Notes: generated from the letters alone by a model not told the origin. A stretch of 64,000 nucleotides of DNA from Piliocolobus tephrosceles (GCF_002776525.5 NC_045441.1:130119402-130183401); one strand, 5' to 3'; shown: positions 34,196 to 46,137, counted from the stretch's first letter. A program made the numbers and translations.

Positions 34196-34340
34196 TTAAA
34201 CCATATTTCTTAACCTTGGCTGCACAGTAGAGCCACGTAAGGAGCTTTTCTCTATCCACCACTATTCTGATTGGTCTGGAAGGTGACAAGTGACAGGAAT
34301 CTTGATTCTAATACATAATCAGAGTTGAGAACCACAGCTC
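34196..34340 (+). mobile_element. MER5-like hAT-Charlie MITE, copy 2 of an adjacent pair
   Basis: Starts 'taaaccatatttcttaacct' and ends 'cagagttgagaaccacagct', again with inverted-repeat ends of the MER5 sort, directly abutting the preceding copy. Confidence 0.6.
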
Positions 34341-34344
34341 TGAA

Positions 34345-34425
34345 CTTGTTTGTGTATAAAATGGGGGAAAATAATACTTACCTCTTAGGGCTGTTGTAGG
34401 GATTAAGTGATGTAATTCACAGTAA
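34345..34425 (+). mobile_element. MIR fragment
   Basis: 'gtataaaatgggggaaaata' and 'gggctgttgtagggattaag' match the MIR 3' half. Confidence 0.75.
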
Positions 34426-34436
34426 GAATGAAGCAG

Positions 34437-34911
34437 GCTGGTGGCTCACACTTGTAATCCCAGTGCTTCGGGAGGCCGAGGCAGGTGGATCACTTGAGGT
34501 CAGGAGATAGAGACCAGCCTGGCCAACATGGCAAAACCCCATCTCTACTAAAAACACACAAAAAAATTAGCCGGGCATGGTGGTGGGCGCCTGTAGTCCC
34601 AGCTACTCCGGAGGCTGAGGCAGGAGAATGGCGTGAACCCGGAAGGCAGAGCTTGCAGTGAGCCGAGATTGCACCACTGCACTCCAGCCTGGGAGACAGA
34701 GCGAGACTCCGTCTCAAACAAACAAACAAACAAACACCAAAAAACTAGCTGGGTGTGATAGTGCACGCCTGTAGTCCCAGCTACTTGGGAGGCTTAGACA
34801 GGAAAATCTCTTGAACCTGGGAGGTGGTTGTTGCAGTGAGCCAAGATTGTGCCACTGCGCTCCAGCCTTGGCAACAGAGCAAGACACTGTCTCAAAAAAA
34901 AAAAAAAAAAA
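34437..34911 (+). mobile_element. One-and-a-half Alu (composite) in a single target duplication
   Basis: A sense Alu (34437-34738, (AAAC)n tail) is followed at once by a second right-half Alu (34739-34911) starting at its central 'aaaaactagctggg'. The whole is bounded by tgaagcag at 34429-34436 and 34913-34920. Confidence 0.93.
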
Positions 34912-35234
34912 GTGAAGCAGAGTGTCTAGCAAATGGTGAAGCACTTGACAAATGATAGTTACTGGTATAATATTACTCACAGAGATTAGAGCTACATCAC
35001 GAGGTCATGAAAAGACAGTGGGACTTTGAGGTCTCAGTGCTGGTTTATTCAGGTTATGACTCAGAGGTTGCGAGACCATGCACTACAGCTATCACTAAGC
35101 AGAGTTTTTATGGTTGCTTGTGGGTCTTTGTTCATGCCATTTGCTTCAACCCTTTCTCTCTGCTTGTGAAAATCCTACATTGAGTGTGATGAAAGGTACA
35201 GGGTTTGTCACCAACCAGGGATGGAGAATAGAAA

Positions 35235-35360
35235 TTAAAGAAGGTACATGCTTTAGAGTCAGCAGTTTGAATTTAAAACTTCAGTCTAGATATTTATAGC
35301 TGGGTGATCTTGGACATTGGTCTCCTTATCTGCAAAATGGGGATACTTATCATATGGGGG
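35235..35360 (+). mobile_element. MIR
   Basis: 'gctttagagtcagcagtttg', 'tagctgggtgatcttggaca' and 'tatctgcaaaatggggatac' follow the MIR core order. Confidence 0.78.
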
Positions 35361-36945
35361 GGTCAAATAAGATATAGCCTACAAAGCACAATGTATTAAA
35401 CATCCAGAAAAGCTGGCCTTATCTGCATTTATTGCTTTCCTGCTTGGGAAGTCATTCCTGATGATGCAAACATTGACCTCTTTTATCTCTAACCCTCTTA
35501 TTAAATATTAACTTGTTTGGTGCTTAACCCACTGGCTATTTCTCACAGATATTCTCAGACTGGAGCTCTTTTTAGGTTAATCTGTATCCTTAGACTTTCA
35601 ATTTCTGTTTAGAATAGTTTTTATTCTAAACTCAACGGGCCAATTTTTTGTGGCTCTATTGGGAAAATGATTCTGCACTGAGCACCATTTAGATTGTCTT
35701 ACTGAGACAAGGCTAGGTGGAGCTCAGTCTTCTGCGACAGGGACGCAGGAAGTTCTCCATAAATGAATCCATCCTTTCAGAAAACACATATTTCCTTAAG
35801 TAGAATGAAAAAGATCTTAGAATCTACATTGGTTTAACTCTAGTTTCTACTTTAATGTGAACCTGTAATATTGCCACATCTCCAATTGTTACAAAATTGC
35901 ATCTGGCTAGTTTTATAATGCTTCTCTCCATTTTGCTGCTTTTATGGCATTTAAAAAACATTCCACTGTTTTAAGTTCAGCATAAATGTTTTACCTTTTT
36001 TCCAGTTATCTTAATATCCAGGGCCGGACAGTCTCTCTGTTTTATCTGTCTCCTTGAATGTAATGCTGTTTGTTTTGCTGATTCTCTCTCTCTCTCTTTT
36101 TTTCTTCTAAGAAATGCTTTCTTCTGAACCTTTCTTGAGTACTTAAGGAAAGCCACGAAGACAGGGTTGGCAGGATAACAGATGTTTCCCCCTATTTATT
36201 GCTCCTGAAGTTTGTTCCCTGCTTTAAATCTCTAAAATTAGGCACACAGGATCTTTGGGAGAAATGTGTGAGTAAAGAGAGACGGGGTGAAGCAGGCAGA
36301 GTTTCAAATTTTGATTTATTCTTTCTTGGAAGATGATTTATAAATACAAGCATTATGGTTATATATGTTTAAATATATGATGCCTTATGTTTATCTTGAA
36401 ACACATACATGGTGCTTAAAAAAATAAACTTCTGGAGCCCATAATTACATAAATAATAAGATGTTACCTGTCATTTACCTCCTCTTCCGGAACCTATCAT
36501 GCTGCTTGTAAATGTGGGGAACTTTGTATTTTTAGGAGATATGTGTCAATGCTGCCACAGAAAATTGTGCTAGTAAGACACAGCAGTACTTACTAGTCAC
36601 ACAATGCGCTATATATAAAAGTTTTTAACATTTTATAATTTACAGAGTCCTTTTCACAGATATCTTATTTCATTAATCCAGTGAAGTATTATGATTTTAT
36701 AGAGAAGGAGAAGGTAACTGACGTAAGGTCACATAACCTGTAAGTACATGATGTCACAAACCTGTGATTTTTGAATCTAAAACCCAGTCTTTTTACCATG
36801 TTATGCTGAAATCGAGGGCAAAATGGTCTATGCACAGTGATCCCCACATGTTAGAAAGCACCAATAGTTAGGTTTTGACCAGAGAAATTCAATTAAACAA
36901 ACTGGTTAGTCTAAACTTGGAGTTAAAGATTTTTTTCTGATTACA
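35361..36945. other. Intergenic stretch, mostly unrecognised
   Basis: A (TC)n tract at about 36083-36098 and a weak MIR at 36600 are the only nameable parts. Confidence 0.55.
36600..36795 (-). mobile_element. MIR, antisense
   Basis: 'ttttatagagaaggagaagg' and 'ctgacgtaaggtcacataac' resemble antisense MIR text. Confidence 0.6.
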
Positions 36946-36958
36946 CTTAGTCATCATC

Positions 36959-37237
36959 TTTTTTTTTTTGAGACGGAGTCTTGCTCTGTCACCCAGGCTG
37001 GAGTGCAGTGGTGCGATATCAGCTCACTGCAAGCTCCGCCTCCCGGGTTCATGCTATTCTCCTGCCTCAGTCTCCTGAGTAGCTGGGACTACAGGCACCC
37101 ACCACCACGCCCGGCTAATTTTTTGTATTTTTAGTAGAGACGGGGTTTCACCGTGGTCTTGATCTCCTGACCTCGTGATCCGCCCGCCTCGGCCTCCCAA
37201 AGTGCTGGGATTACAGGCATGAGCCACTGTGCCTGGC
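36959..37237 (-). mobile_element. AluY with small internal deletion
   Basis: Antisense AluY. Target duplication cttagtcatcatc is at 36946-36958 and 37238-37250. The text jumps 'caccgtggtcttg', losing about 13 bases. Confidence 0.95.
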
Positions 37238-37899
37238 CTTAGTCATCATCATAACCATTGGTCACTGTTGTCCTGAAATTTGTTGACTTCCCTGATGTCA
37301 AGGGTTAACTTTTCCTTATCTTCTATTAATATGTTCCAGCTGGTCCATCGTACTTCCTTTTTTTTTCCCATCGTACTTCTGTACAGGCTGTTTTGAGTCA
37401 CACAGCTTGCTCTATCAATTGAAGGTATAGCTTATGTACAAATATACTTTAGCTTTCATTTCTGATTTTCAGCCTGGAGCAGTGGCACACTCATCTACTG
37501 CTATGTTATCTACAAACTTCCCTGTCAACCATTGCCAAGGCTCACTGCAGGGTCAGGGTCTGAGATCTCACTGAAGCTCGTCCATTGGCAAACCAATACA
37601 TCGATTCTTTGTTTTCTGACTCAGGTCTGCTGTTAGAGTATAATGCAGTTACTCTCTTTAAAATATCATGCTAATTCTCTTAAGTTCCTCTTACATTCAG
37701 ATCTTTTCCAAAAGCTGGAGACCACATAATTCAAACATCTACTTAGCTACACTGGGTTCAGGCTGAGAGCCTGTTTCTCAGCCCAACATCCTGGGGTAAT
37801 CATCCACCTACACCTGGCTCAGCTGCAGTGGCCAAGAATAACAGTGCGCACTTTTCTAAGCACGTTTCTGAGATCTTGCCAATACTTTGTAATACACAC

Positions 37900-38000
37900 A
37901 TGCTCATTCACACAATCTTAGGGACTAAGTCTATTTGTCTGTGTATCCTCTACAACTATCATGTGTCAGGCACATGGCAGGTGCTCAGTAAAAAGTTCTA
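37900..38000 (+). mobile_element. L2 3' end fragment
   Basis: 'gtgtcaggcacatggcaggt' and 'gctcagtaaaaagttc' resemble the L2 terminus; an AluY follows. Confidence 0.6.
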
Positions 38001-38004
38001 AATG

Positions 38005-38320
38005 GGCTAGGCGTGGTGGCTCATGCCTGTAATCCCAGCATTTTGGGAGTCTGAGGCAGGTGGATCAGGAGGTCAAGAGATTGAGACCATCCTGGCTAAC
38101 ACAGTGAAACACTGTCTCTACTAAAAATACAAAAAATTAGCCGGGCGTGGTGGTAGTCACCTGTAGTCCCAGCTACTTGGGAGGCTGAGGCAGGAGAAAG
38201 GCGTGAACCTGGGAGGCAGAGCTTGCACTGAGCTGAGATGGCGCCACTGCACTCCAGCTGGTGACAGAGTGAGACTCCATCTCAAAAAATAAAAATAAAA
38301 ATAAAAATAAAAATAAAACG
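38005..38320 (+). mobile_element. AluY with (AAAAT)n tail
   Basis: Sense AluY with a tail of 'aaaaat' repeats. Flanks ttctaaatg (37996-38004) and ctctaaatg (38321-38329) form the target duplication. Confidence 0.95.
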
Positions 38321-38747
38321 CTCTAAATGAATGAATTCTCCTGCTGGAATTCACTTCTATCACATACATACAAACCACCCAATTTTAGTTTTTTTTTTTT
38401 TTAAACAGGCTATAAAATAGGCCCTAGCCATACCATCTGGATTAGGTATCTTTAAAAGTAGCATTCATTTAAACATATGTACTGGGATTCTTTCTACTTC
38501 AGGAATCATTCAGTGTTACAGAGAAAGAAAACCGTGGCTGGAGTAGCTGCTACACATACTCCAATAAATACTATTGCACTAAAATACTTTCATATTTTGA
38601 TTATTTTTTGAATAATACATATATTTGAATATTGACACTATTGTACACTTAAATATGGTTAAGATCATTAATTTTATGTTTTTACTGGACATGCTAAAGA
38701 TTCAGAACAACTCTTGGGAAAAAAAAATCAGAGAGCCTTCACAATTT

Positions 38748-39044
38748 TTTCTTTTTTTTTGAGACGGAGTCTCGCTTTATCGCCTAGGCTGGAGTGCAGT
38801 GGCACGATCTCAGCTTACTGCAAGCTCTGCCTCCAGGGTTTATGCCATTCTCCTGCCTCAGCCTCCTGAGTAGCTGGGACTACAGGTGCCTGCCACCACA
38901 CCCTGCTAATTTTTTGTATTTTTTTAGTAGAGACGGGGTTTCACCGTGTTAGCCAGAATGGTCTTGATTTCTTGACCTCGTGATCCACCTGCCTCGGCCT
39001 CCCAAAGTGCTGGAATTACAGGCCTGAGCCACCTTGCCTGGCCA
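38748..39044 (-). mobile_element. AluY
   Basis: Antisense AluY with target duplication agccttcacaattt at 38734-38747 and 39045-39058. Confidence 0.96.
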
Positions 39045-39079
39045 AGCCTTCACAATTTCTTTGGAAACTCATTGCTGGA

Positions 39080-39905
39080 ATACAATAAAACCAGCAGCAA
39101 GCTACTCAAATCTATACAACAATCATCTCTCATAGAACTTCTAGTTATGTTCAAGCTTTTCCACAGAACTTGCAAAGCCTTTCATGATCTGGCCTCTGTT
39201 TTCTTATGGCCAATCATGAACAAATCATTATTCCTTGAACAGACAATTTCTTCATACCTAGGGCTTTGCAAATGGTATTCTCTGCCTCAAACACATTTCT
39301 CACCATTTTCCTTTTGGCGACCTCTTATTTATCCTTCAAGGTTCAGCTTAAATACCTTTTTTTTTTTTTGAGACGGAGTCTTGCTCTGTTGCCAGGTTGG
39401 AGTGCAGTGGCGTGATCTCAACTCACTGCAACCTCTGCCTCCCGGATTCAAGTGATTCTCTTGCCTCAGCCTCCCAAGTAGCTGAGATTACAGGTGCATG
39501 CCACGACGCCCAGCTAATTTTTATATATTTAGTAGATGGGGTTTCATCATGTTGGCCAAAATGGTCTCGATCTCTTGACCTTGTGATCCACCCACTTCGG
39601 CCTCCCAAAGTGTTGGGATTATAGGCGTGAGCCACCATGCCCGGCTTAAATATCATTTCTTTAGGGAAGCTTTATTTAAATTCCCTAACGTGGTTTGGGC
39701 TTCTGGCTGTCTCTCTCTGCATTCATCCATCCATCCATCCATGCTCTTACAGAAGTCTGACTTTTTCCTTTGTAGCATGTAATATAATTGTATGTAATTA
39801 TGTAATATTAGTCCCTCCCACAAGACTGAAACTTACATGAGGTAGGGAGTATTTGCTAACCACTTGTATTACCAGGGCCCCAATATCTTGTATAGAGCAG
39901 GTATT
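39080..39905 (+). mobile_element. L2 3' region, interrupted by an Alu
   Basis: 'tttcatgatctggcctctgt', 'caaggttcagcttaaatacc' before the Alu, and 'ggaagctttatttaaattcc' and 'atagagcaggtattcaatac' after it, follow the L2 order. Confidence 0.82.
39359..39643 (-). mobile_element. Alu inside L2
   Basis: Antisense Alu. Flanks cttaaatacc (left) and cttaaatatc (right) are the target duplication, and the surrounding L2 resumes after it. Confidence 0.95.
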
Positions 39906-40156
39906 CAATACTTCCTTTTAAAAGATACTTACCCTACAAATTCATCTTAATAGATTTCTCAAAGGAGTAGGTGAAGACACACAGAAAGTTTGTGAGCTTG
40001 GTGGTGGAGACAGTGGCTGAAGGGCCCAAGATGAAAGAAGTTTAGGGCTGGGTGAATGAGTAAGCAAAAAGGGAGAGATGAGGACACTATAGGACGCTCA
40101 CTTAATGAGGTTTCCCCTCCATTCCCCCACCATCCTACCCCACCCCAAACAAATCG

Positions 40157-40425
40157 TCAAACAATAACTTAGGTATTTATTTCATTAGAGAATCAGGTAA
40201 ACCTCACATTACATGGCCAAGGCCAAAATAATTGTGCACAGTTAGACTGTGTTCAAGAAACCAGCCACAATGTAACCGGACTAGATTTCAACAAGGAGAT
40301 GACTGTGTTCCTCCAAATAACCTTCATTTAGGAAGATGACATTCCTCCAATATGTGGAAAGACAATAAATGCACTTTCTTCTCTCTGCCACTGAGGAAGA
40401 AATTCTCCCTCTTGAGGGACCAACA
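40157..40425 (-). other. MRPS33: MRPS33 3' untranslated region with polyadenylation signal
   Basis: Sequence after the TAG of MRPS33 continues as non-repetitive DNA. An AATAAA is present on the minus strand at 40176-40181, about 245 bases beyond the stop, so cleavage is expected roughly 15-25 bases further, near 40157. The exact cleavage site is inferred; transcript ends would fix it. Confidence 0.75.
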
Positions 40426-40531
40426 CTATTTCCTTTTTGCTGCTCTTTTCCCTTCTCCTTTCTTTGGTTTCTCCTTTCCACGAAGCTTCTTTAGTCGTTT
40501 CTGCTCATCCATAAAATCCTGATGCTCATCT
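40426..40531 (-). CDS. MRPS33: MRPS33 coding exon 3 (C-terminal part)
   Basis: This is the last coding exon of mitochondrial ribosomal protein S33 (mS33), a component of the small (28S) mitoribosomal subunit in the matrix. Read on the minus strand it follows a pyrimidine-rich tract ending in 'ttcattcag'. It continues codon R72 (AG from exon 2 plus A here), then DEHQDFMDEQKRL, and ends in a lysine-rich basic tail (…GKRAAKRK) and a TAG at 40426-40428. The 106 bases here plus 215 in exon 2 make exactly 107 codons, the usual 106-residue length of the family. The basic tail fits rRNA binding, which is inference. No frameshift or internal stop is present. Confidence 0.96.
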
Positions 40532-41179
40532 CTGAATGAAGAAGGAAAAAATAATTAACCAGTTATTTTTACGAGAGTAGAAAAGCACACTGATCTAGCG
40601 CTGTTTTCTTGGGTCATTCTGGTTATCAATCTTTGACTTTTACAAGTTGGCCACACGCTCAGCTTGGTGTACAAAAAGTATAGGGAGTCCCTATCATAGA
40701 GATGCAGTATATTCCAAAAGTTCGCTTGTAAGTCCGTTTCCCCTCACAGAAACAATGCCACAAGCTGCAGTGGAATTCCCAGGTCAGCCTATGTAAACCT
40801 ACATAACAATGACACAATACTAGTGATTACCCCAAATTTCCCTGCAACACTAAGACTAAACACAGAGAAGAGAAAAAGTGGGCATCAGCTTCAATAGCTA
40901 CACAGAGACCCTGACTGCCCTAGGAACTAGCATCTACTCAGAATGGGGTGAGGTCTAGAGGAAGCTCAGCCTGGCCAACATGGTGAAACCTTAGTGGCAG
41001 TAGGTAACTCCCACAAAAAGGCTGCTGGGGAAAGGCTCAGGCAGAAGAAGCCAAATCAAAAGACAGATACTAAAGCAATCAAAGCAGCCAGGGCTATGTA
41101 AGTATGCAGATGGCATAGAAGTTGATGATTGCTTATACTATAAAAAAAAAAAGTCTACATCTTAAGCCCAGATACCTAA

Positions 41180-41345
41180 AGAATGGTATGGTGTTTAAAC
41201 ATGTAAGCTCTGGATCCCATGTGAACCTGGGTTCATATCATGGCTCCACCATTTACTAGATCTGTCACCTTGGATAAGTGGCCTTACCTCCCTGCACCTT
41301 AGTTTCCTCACCTGTAAAGCATGGATAATAACAGTGTATGAATCA
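41180..41345 (+). mobile_element. MIR in MRPS33 intron 2
   Basis: 'gctctggatcccatgtgaac', 'gggttcatatcatggctcca' and 'agtttcctcacctgtaaagc' match MIR. Confidence 0.82.
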
Positions 41346-41459
41346 AATGTAAGAGAGGGGTTTGCTGAGCTTAAGTTTTAACGCTCTAGGCTATCCGTGA
41401 ACATCACGGACAGTATACAACTCTTTGGGATTAGTGGTGAGTGTCCCCAAATAATTCTC

Positions 41460-42025
41460 AACAGTGCATCTGCTGTCATTCTTCTAAAATATATGTCAGA
41501 TCATGCCACTCCTGTTCATAGCCCTGCAAATGGTTCCCCATTTCAACCAGAGCAAATGCCATCGTCCTTACTACGGCCTCACAGCCCCTTGCAACCTGTC
41601 TCCAGTCCCACACCCCGTAACCTGCACGCCTCCTGGAAAGGAACACTCCCACCTCAAGGCCTTTGCCGTGCTCTTGCCCCTCTGCCTTGCAAGCTCTTCC
41701 CCAAGTCCTACTTGGTTCACTCGCCACCTTCAAGCCTCTGCTTAAACCTCGACTCCTCAACGAGGCTGACCCTGACTGTCCTGTTTCATCCTGTAATCTG
41801 GCCTCTCCCCACCCACTGCAGGCCCCGTCGGCATTCTGGATCCTGCTCAGCCGGCTCTACTATTTTTTTCCATAGCATGTTCAACTTTGTAACAGATCAC
41901 ATAATTTACTTATTTTTCCCCCCTTCTGTCCCTCCCTCATTCTCATCAACTGTTGGACAGAAAGATAGCTTTCTGGCGACTCTGTCTCTGTTGATGACAC
42001 AAGTTGGGCACCTGGTTAACTGAAT
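41460..42025 (+). mobile_element. L2 in MRPS33 intron 2
   Basis: 'gatcatgccactcctgttca', 'cctcaaggcctttgccgtgc', 'gaggctgaccctgactgtcc' and 'ttccatagcatgttcaactt' are L2. The 208-residue open frame at 41397-42023 lies wholly in it and is not a gene. Confidence 0.85.
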
Positions 42026-42771
42026 GAATCAATTGTTTCTGAGAACTGGTGCTTCCCTCCCTCTTTTGCAGGTATCTGAATAATATTTTCTTTATTGGAG
42101 ACTGTCTAGTGATGCCACAGGAGGCCTAGCATTAGAGGTGTCATTTACTATATCTAGGGACTACGTGAAAATACGTTTTTCTATGGATACCTGAAGTAAT
42201 TTTTCCCTGTCCCCAAAGATAGCTAAGTCTTTATTCTTCAAACAGACAGCAGCAGCAAAAAGATAAAATAGCTGAATGTGATTTTTTCCTGGGTTATAAT
42301 CTCCTCAGGATACCTGCCTCCCAATATTTTATTTCGGGTTATAATAAAATTAGTTTTTATTTTCTGAGCCCAGACCGATGGCAAGAGAGGTAGTCCCAAA
42401 GCAATTCCAAACATTCAAAACATGTCATAGATTGTAACCTCTGATATGTTAACCAAGCACATCTATTTTGTTCACCGCTGTTCCCATAGTGCCATCTTAG
42501 GTGCCTGCACCTGGAAGGTACGTAAGAAATAGCCACTGGACAGTGAATATACCAATCTTTAGTGATTTGGAATAAATGTTATGCTGTACTATTAATTCTA
42601 TTGTATTAGAATAAATGGTTCCAAGTAATTTTAGTATTGTTGCCCAAAGACAAGTCCAATTGTAACTTGTTAAATTTTTAAAAAGATGGTATTTTAACTT
42701 TGTACAATTATGTACTATTTGAATTCTTTTGTAATGCGCATGTATTAGTTTGGTAATTAAAAAAAATAATT

Positions 42772-43056
42772 TTTCTTTTTGAGACTGAATCTCGCTCTGT
42801 TGCTGGAGTGCAGTGGCACAATCTCAGCTCACTGTAACCTCTGCCTCCTGAGTTCAAGCGATTCTCCTGCCCCCAGCCTCCCAAGTAGCTGGGATTACAG
42901 GAATGTACCACCACGCCCAGCTAATTTGTGTATTTTTAGTAGAGACGGGGTTTCACTATGTTGGCCAGGCTGTTCTAGAACTCCTGACCTCAAGTGGTCT
43001 GCCCGCCTTGGCCTCCCAAAGTGCTGGGATTAAGCTGTGAACTATCGTACCTGGCC
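42772..43056 (-). mobile_element. Alu in MRPS33 intron 2
   Basis: Antisense Alu relative to the plus strand, same sense as MRPS33. 'gcccaggctgg' is shortened to 'gctgg' near 42801. Confidence 0.94.
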
Positions 43057-43098
43057 AAAAAATTAATTTAATGAAAAGGATCACATAGGTATTTGATT

Positions 43099-43394
43099 TT
43101 TTTTTTTTTTTTGAGATAGAGTCTTGCTTTGTCGCCCAGTTTGGAGTATAGTGGCATGATCTCGGCTCACTGCAACCTCCATCTCGTGGGTTCAAGCAAT
43201 TCTCCTGCCTCAGCCTCCCAAGTAGTTGGAATTACAGGAGTGTGACACCACGCCCAGCTAATTTTTGTATTTTCAGTAGAGACAGGGTTTCACCATGTTG
43301 GCCAAGCTAGTCTCAAACTCCTGACCTCAGGTGATCCGCCTGCCTCGGCCTCCCAAAGTGCTGGGATTACAGGCTTGAGCCATTGTGCCTGGCC
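43099..43394 (-). mobile_element. Alu in MRPS33 intron 2
   Basis: Minus-strand Alu from a T18 tail to 'cattgtgcctggcc'. Confidence 0.94.
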
Positions 43395-43767
43395 TGATCT
43401 TTTTTCTTTTTAAGAGACGCATACAGTCCTAAGCACCTACTTCCTAGACATACACACACATACAAACATATGGTGTAAAGAACCTGTGTGATTTATGTAT
43501 TATCCTTAACGGCAAACTACAGCTTATCCAGACCAAATTAATATTTCAGAAAGGGTGTAAAATAAAGATGCCAGAAGAGAGTAGGAAGAAATGTCAACAA
43601 AAATGCCACCAGAAGAGAAAGAAGGCTCCCACATACCAGTTAAGCAGCAGATCAAGTGTGGGTCAGGGATTCTGTTCATCTGACAACAAGAGCCCACTGC
43701 CCTGGTGGTGTTTCTGGGGCTTTCTTCCTCAGTACTTAGGCCAGTTTTTCTCTGCATCTTTGTTTTT

Positions 43768-44049
43768 TTCTCGAGACGGAGTCTCACTGTCACCAGGCTG
43801 GAGTGAAGTGGCGTGATCTCGGCTCACTGCAACCTCCACCTCCTGGGTTCAAGCAATTCTCCTGTCTCAGCCTCCTGAGTAGCTGGGACTACAGGCGTGT
43901 ACCACCACACCCAGCTAATTTTTGTATTTTTAGTAGAGACGGGGTTTCACCAGGTTGGCCAGGATGGTCTTGATTTCTTGACCTCCTGATCCACCCACCA
44001 ATCCCTCCCTAAGTGCTGGGATTACAGGTGTGAGCCACCGCGCCTGGCC
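43768..44049 (-). mobile_element. Alu in MRPS33 intron 2
   Basis: Minus-strand Alu. Flanks 'ctctgcatcttt' and 'ctctcggcatccttt' look like a decayed target duplication. Confidence 0.93.
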
Positions 44050-44365
44050 TCTCGGCATCCTTTTTAGAGTGCTCTTAGATTAACAAATTATCAGACACCT
44101 CTCTACAGCTCAGTTTCTATTCAACATTAGTCATGTTGTAGACATAATTAAAATATATCTTCCAACAAGCATGAATTTCCTTTTTTTTTGTTCTCTCCAT
44201 TATGGGTATTTTGAAAGAAGCCTTTCTTCTGTAAACTGTACCTTTTGAACTACCTAGGCTCTATTGTAAGAACAAAACTACAAGGATAGAAAGGCTAAGT
44301 TTTTTCCTTTTCTGATCTACTAAAAAAAAAGTCTCTCATAGGTCCCTCTTTGTGTTTGTCATCAC

Positions 44366-44580
44366 CTGTAGAGTCCAAGAAATCGGAGTGTCTGCATGAG
44401 TTCAGCGTAAGTGTGGTGATTTGGATACCAGTCATAAGTCTCCTTCTTCTTGGCCAAGGGCAGTTCACTAAACAGTTTCACCACTTTCATAGACTTGGAA
44501 TCAGTAGGCCTGACAACTTCACCAAATAGCCGGGCACTGAGACGAGACATGCGCAAGGCATATTCTGAAAGGGAGGACAT
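44366..44580 (-). CDS. MRPS33: MRPS33 coding exon 2 (start codon and N-terminal two thirds)
   Basis: This exon encodes residues 1-71 and two bases of codon 72. It begins MSSLSEYALRMSRLSARLF and includes the family-typical stretch SKSMKVVKLFSELPLAKKKE followed by YDWYPNHHTYAELMQTLRFL. The ATG at 44580 has G at -3. It lies 27 bases inside an exon whose acceptor ('ctatag') ends at 44608. The donor reads AG|gtgatg at 44366/44365, so the intron is phase 2. Compared with the human protein as I recall it, a few residues near positions 9, 23 and 27 differ, consistent with another catarrhine species. The protein has no obvious long cleavable presequence; import probably uses its basic N-terminal region (inference). 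Confidence 0.97.
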
Positions 44581-44607
44581 TTCTTGAGTGGCAAGGAGTT
44601 AGAGTTC
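44581..44607 (-). other. MRPS33: MRPS33 5' UTR part of exon 2
   Basis: Twenty-seven untranslated bases lie between the acceptor 'ttttctatag' (AG at 44608-44609) and the ATG at 44580. No upstream ATG occurs in this segment. Confidence 0.85.
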
Positions 44608-45822
44608 CTATAGAAAATGAGAAGAAAGATAAACAGGTTAGGGTAAGAAATTCCAAGATTAGCTAATGAATACTTTAGAAAATGCAAACACAGCAAGCCG
44701 CTCATGGATCCGTGCAGTGTTGGCACGACATGCCTAGGAGTGGAGAAGTATCTACCGGCCAAATGGCTATTTCCTTTTCATGCTTTACAGCTGCGATTTT
44801 TACATTTTGTGTTTACATGCTATTACTTCCTTGCTGTACTGCCTCCTTTACAACCAACTATTTCGTGATTCACCAGGTTATTTACTGACAGTCAGTTTAC
44901 CTATTTGTAGGCTGGGGATGAAGAAGACAGGGAAACAAGTTATCCTAGTCCGGCATTATTATACCTTCAGAAAACACCCACCTAAGCAATCTGCAGCATT
45001 AATATGCTGACTGCTTGCCATCAAAAGGTGTAATCATGGCAGAGACATAATTATGCTGTTGTTTTTATTATCAGTCCTTTGAACACTGTTCTCCTCAAGG
45101 GCTCCAGAAGGCTCTGAGAGCTGCTAATGAGTTATGAGGTCATTTGGCTTCTAGGTTACTGAACTGAATTTTGCCTAGAGACTGAGAGCCATTTGGGAAA
45201 AACAAACAGACAGTAGCCCTATAGAAATAAATCCAACAGCTCAAAAGATTCATTTTCTTACTAAATAGAAGGCACGTATGAAGTGTGAGGTTACTTGCTG
45301 TATCTTCCATCTTATATATTCTGTTTTAATGCAAACTAGCTAAGTTCTTATCAGCCGAAAACAGTAGCTTTCTCTTCAGAGGCACACAACACTGAAATAG
45401 GTCTAAGAATGATATCCATGATATGAACAAATTACAGCTAATAGACATAAAAAACTATACAGGGGATACATAAAAATCAAGAGAGCTGCTGGTGGAATAA
45501 CTATCTCAACTCAGTTTAGACCAGACGTCGGGGTCATTGTTGGCAGAATATGCCAATTTATGAGAAATTTTAGTAGTGAGATGAGAATCTTTGCTGGCTC
45601 AGAGACTATCCTGGGAAACAGTTCAGCTGAGATGAAAAGGTGCTGATATTCAAGCAGGAAAAAGGCATAAACCTTGAAAAACCAATGGGAGAAATGTACC
45701 AAAAAACCCTCCTACATAAGAATGGTGCCAAGTGAATTTCAAAATAGTTCTTGCAAGACAACAAACCGTGTTTAAATTAAGGAAGTTTCAATGCCTATTT
45801 CAAGATCCATGAACAGAGGAGG

Positions 45823-46137
45823 CTGGCCATGGTAGCTCATGCCTATAATCCCATACTTTGAGAGGCTGAGATGGGACGATTACTTGAGGCCAGGACTTCA
45901 AGATCAGCCGAGGCAACATGGCAAAACCTTGTTTTTACAGATAAAAAAAGAAAAGAAAATAAGAAAATCAGTCTGGTATGGTAGTGCACACCGGTAGTTC
46001 CAGCTACTTGTGGAGTGTGAGGAGGGGCATCGCTTGAGCACAGGAGTTTGAGGTTACACTGAGTTATGATTGCACCACTGTACTCTAGCCTGAGTGACAG
46101 AGCAAGATTAGGTGTCAAAAAAAAAAAAAAAAAAAAA
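45823..46137 (+). mobile_element. Old Alu (J-type) in MRPS33 intron 1
   Basis: Sense Alu, divergent ('ggctggccatggtagctcat', 'tgagttatgattgcaccact') with an A24 tail. It is antisense to MRPS33. Confidence 0.9.

Larger units (their letters stand above)
40532..44365 (-). other. MRPS33: MRPS33 intron 2
   Basis: A GT-AG, phase 2 intron of 3834 bases. It contains a MIR (41180-41345), an L2 3' end (41460-42025) and three Alus oriented opposite to... the plus strand, that is in the same sense as MRPS33 transcription (42772-43056, 43099-43394, 43768-44049). The long reading frames near 41.4-42.0 kb lie in the L2 copy and are not exons. Confidence 0.9.

Noticed and set aside
41397..42023. A 208-codon plus-strand open frame, the longest in the window
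   Set aside because: It lies inside a recognisable L2 3' region within MRPS33 intron 2, runs antisense to the gene, and reads as the typical proline/leucine-rich translation of L2.
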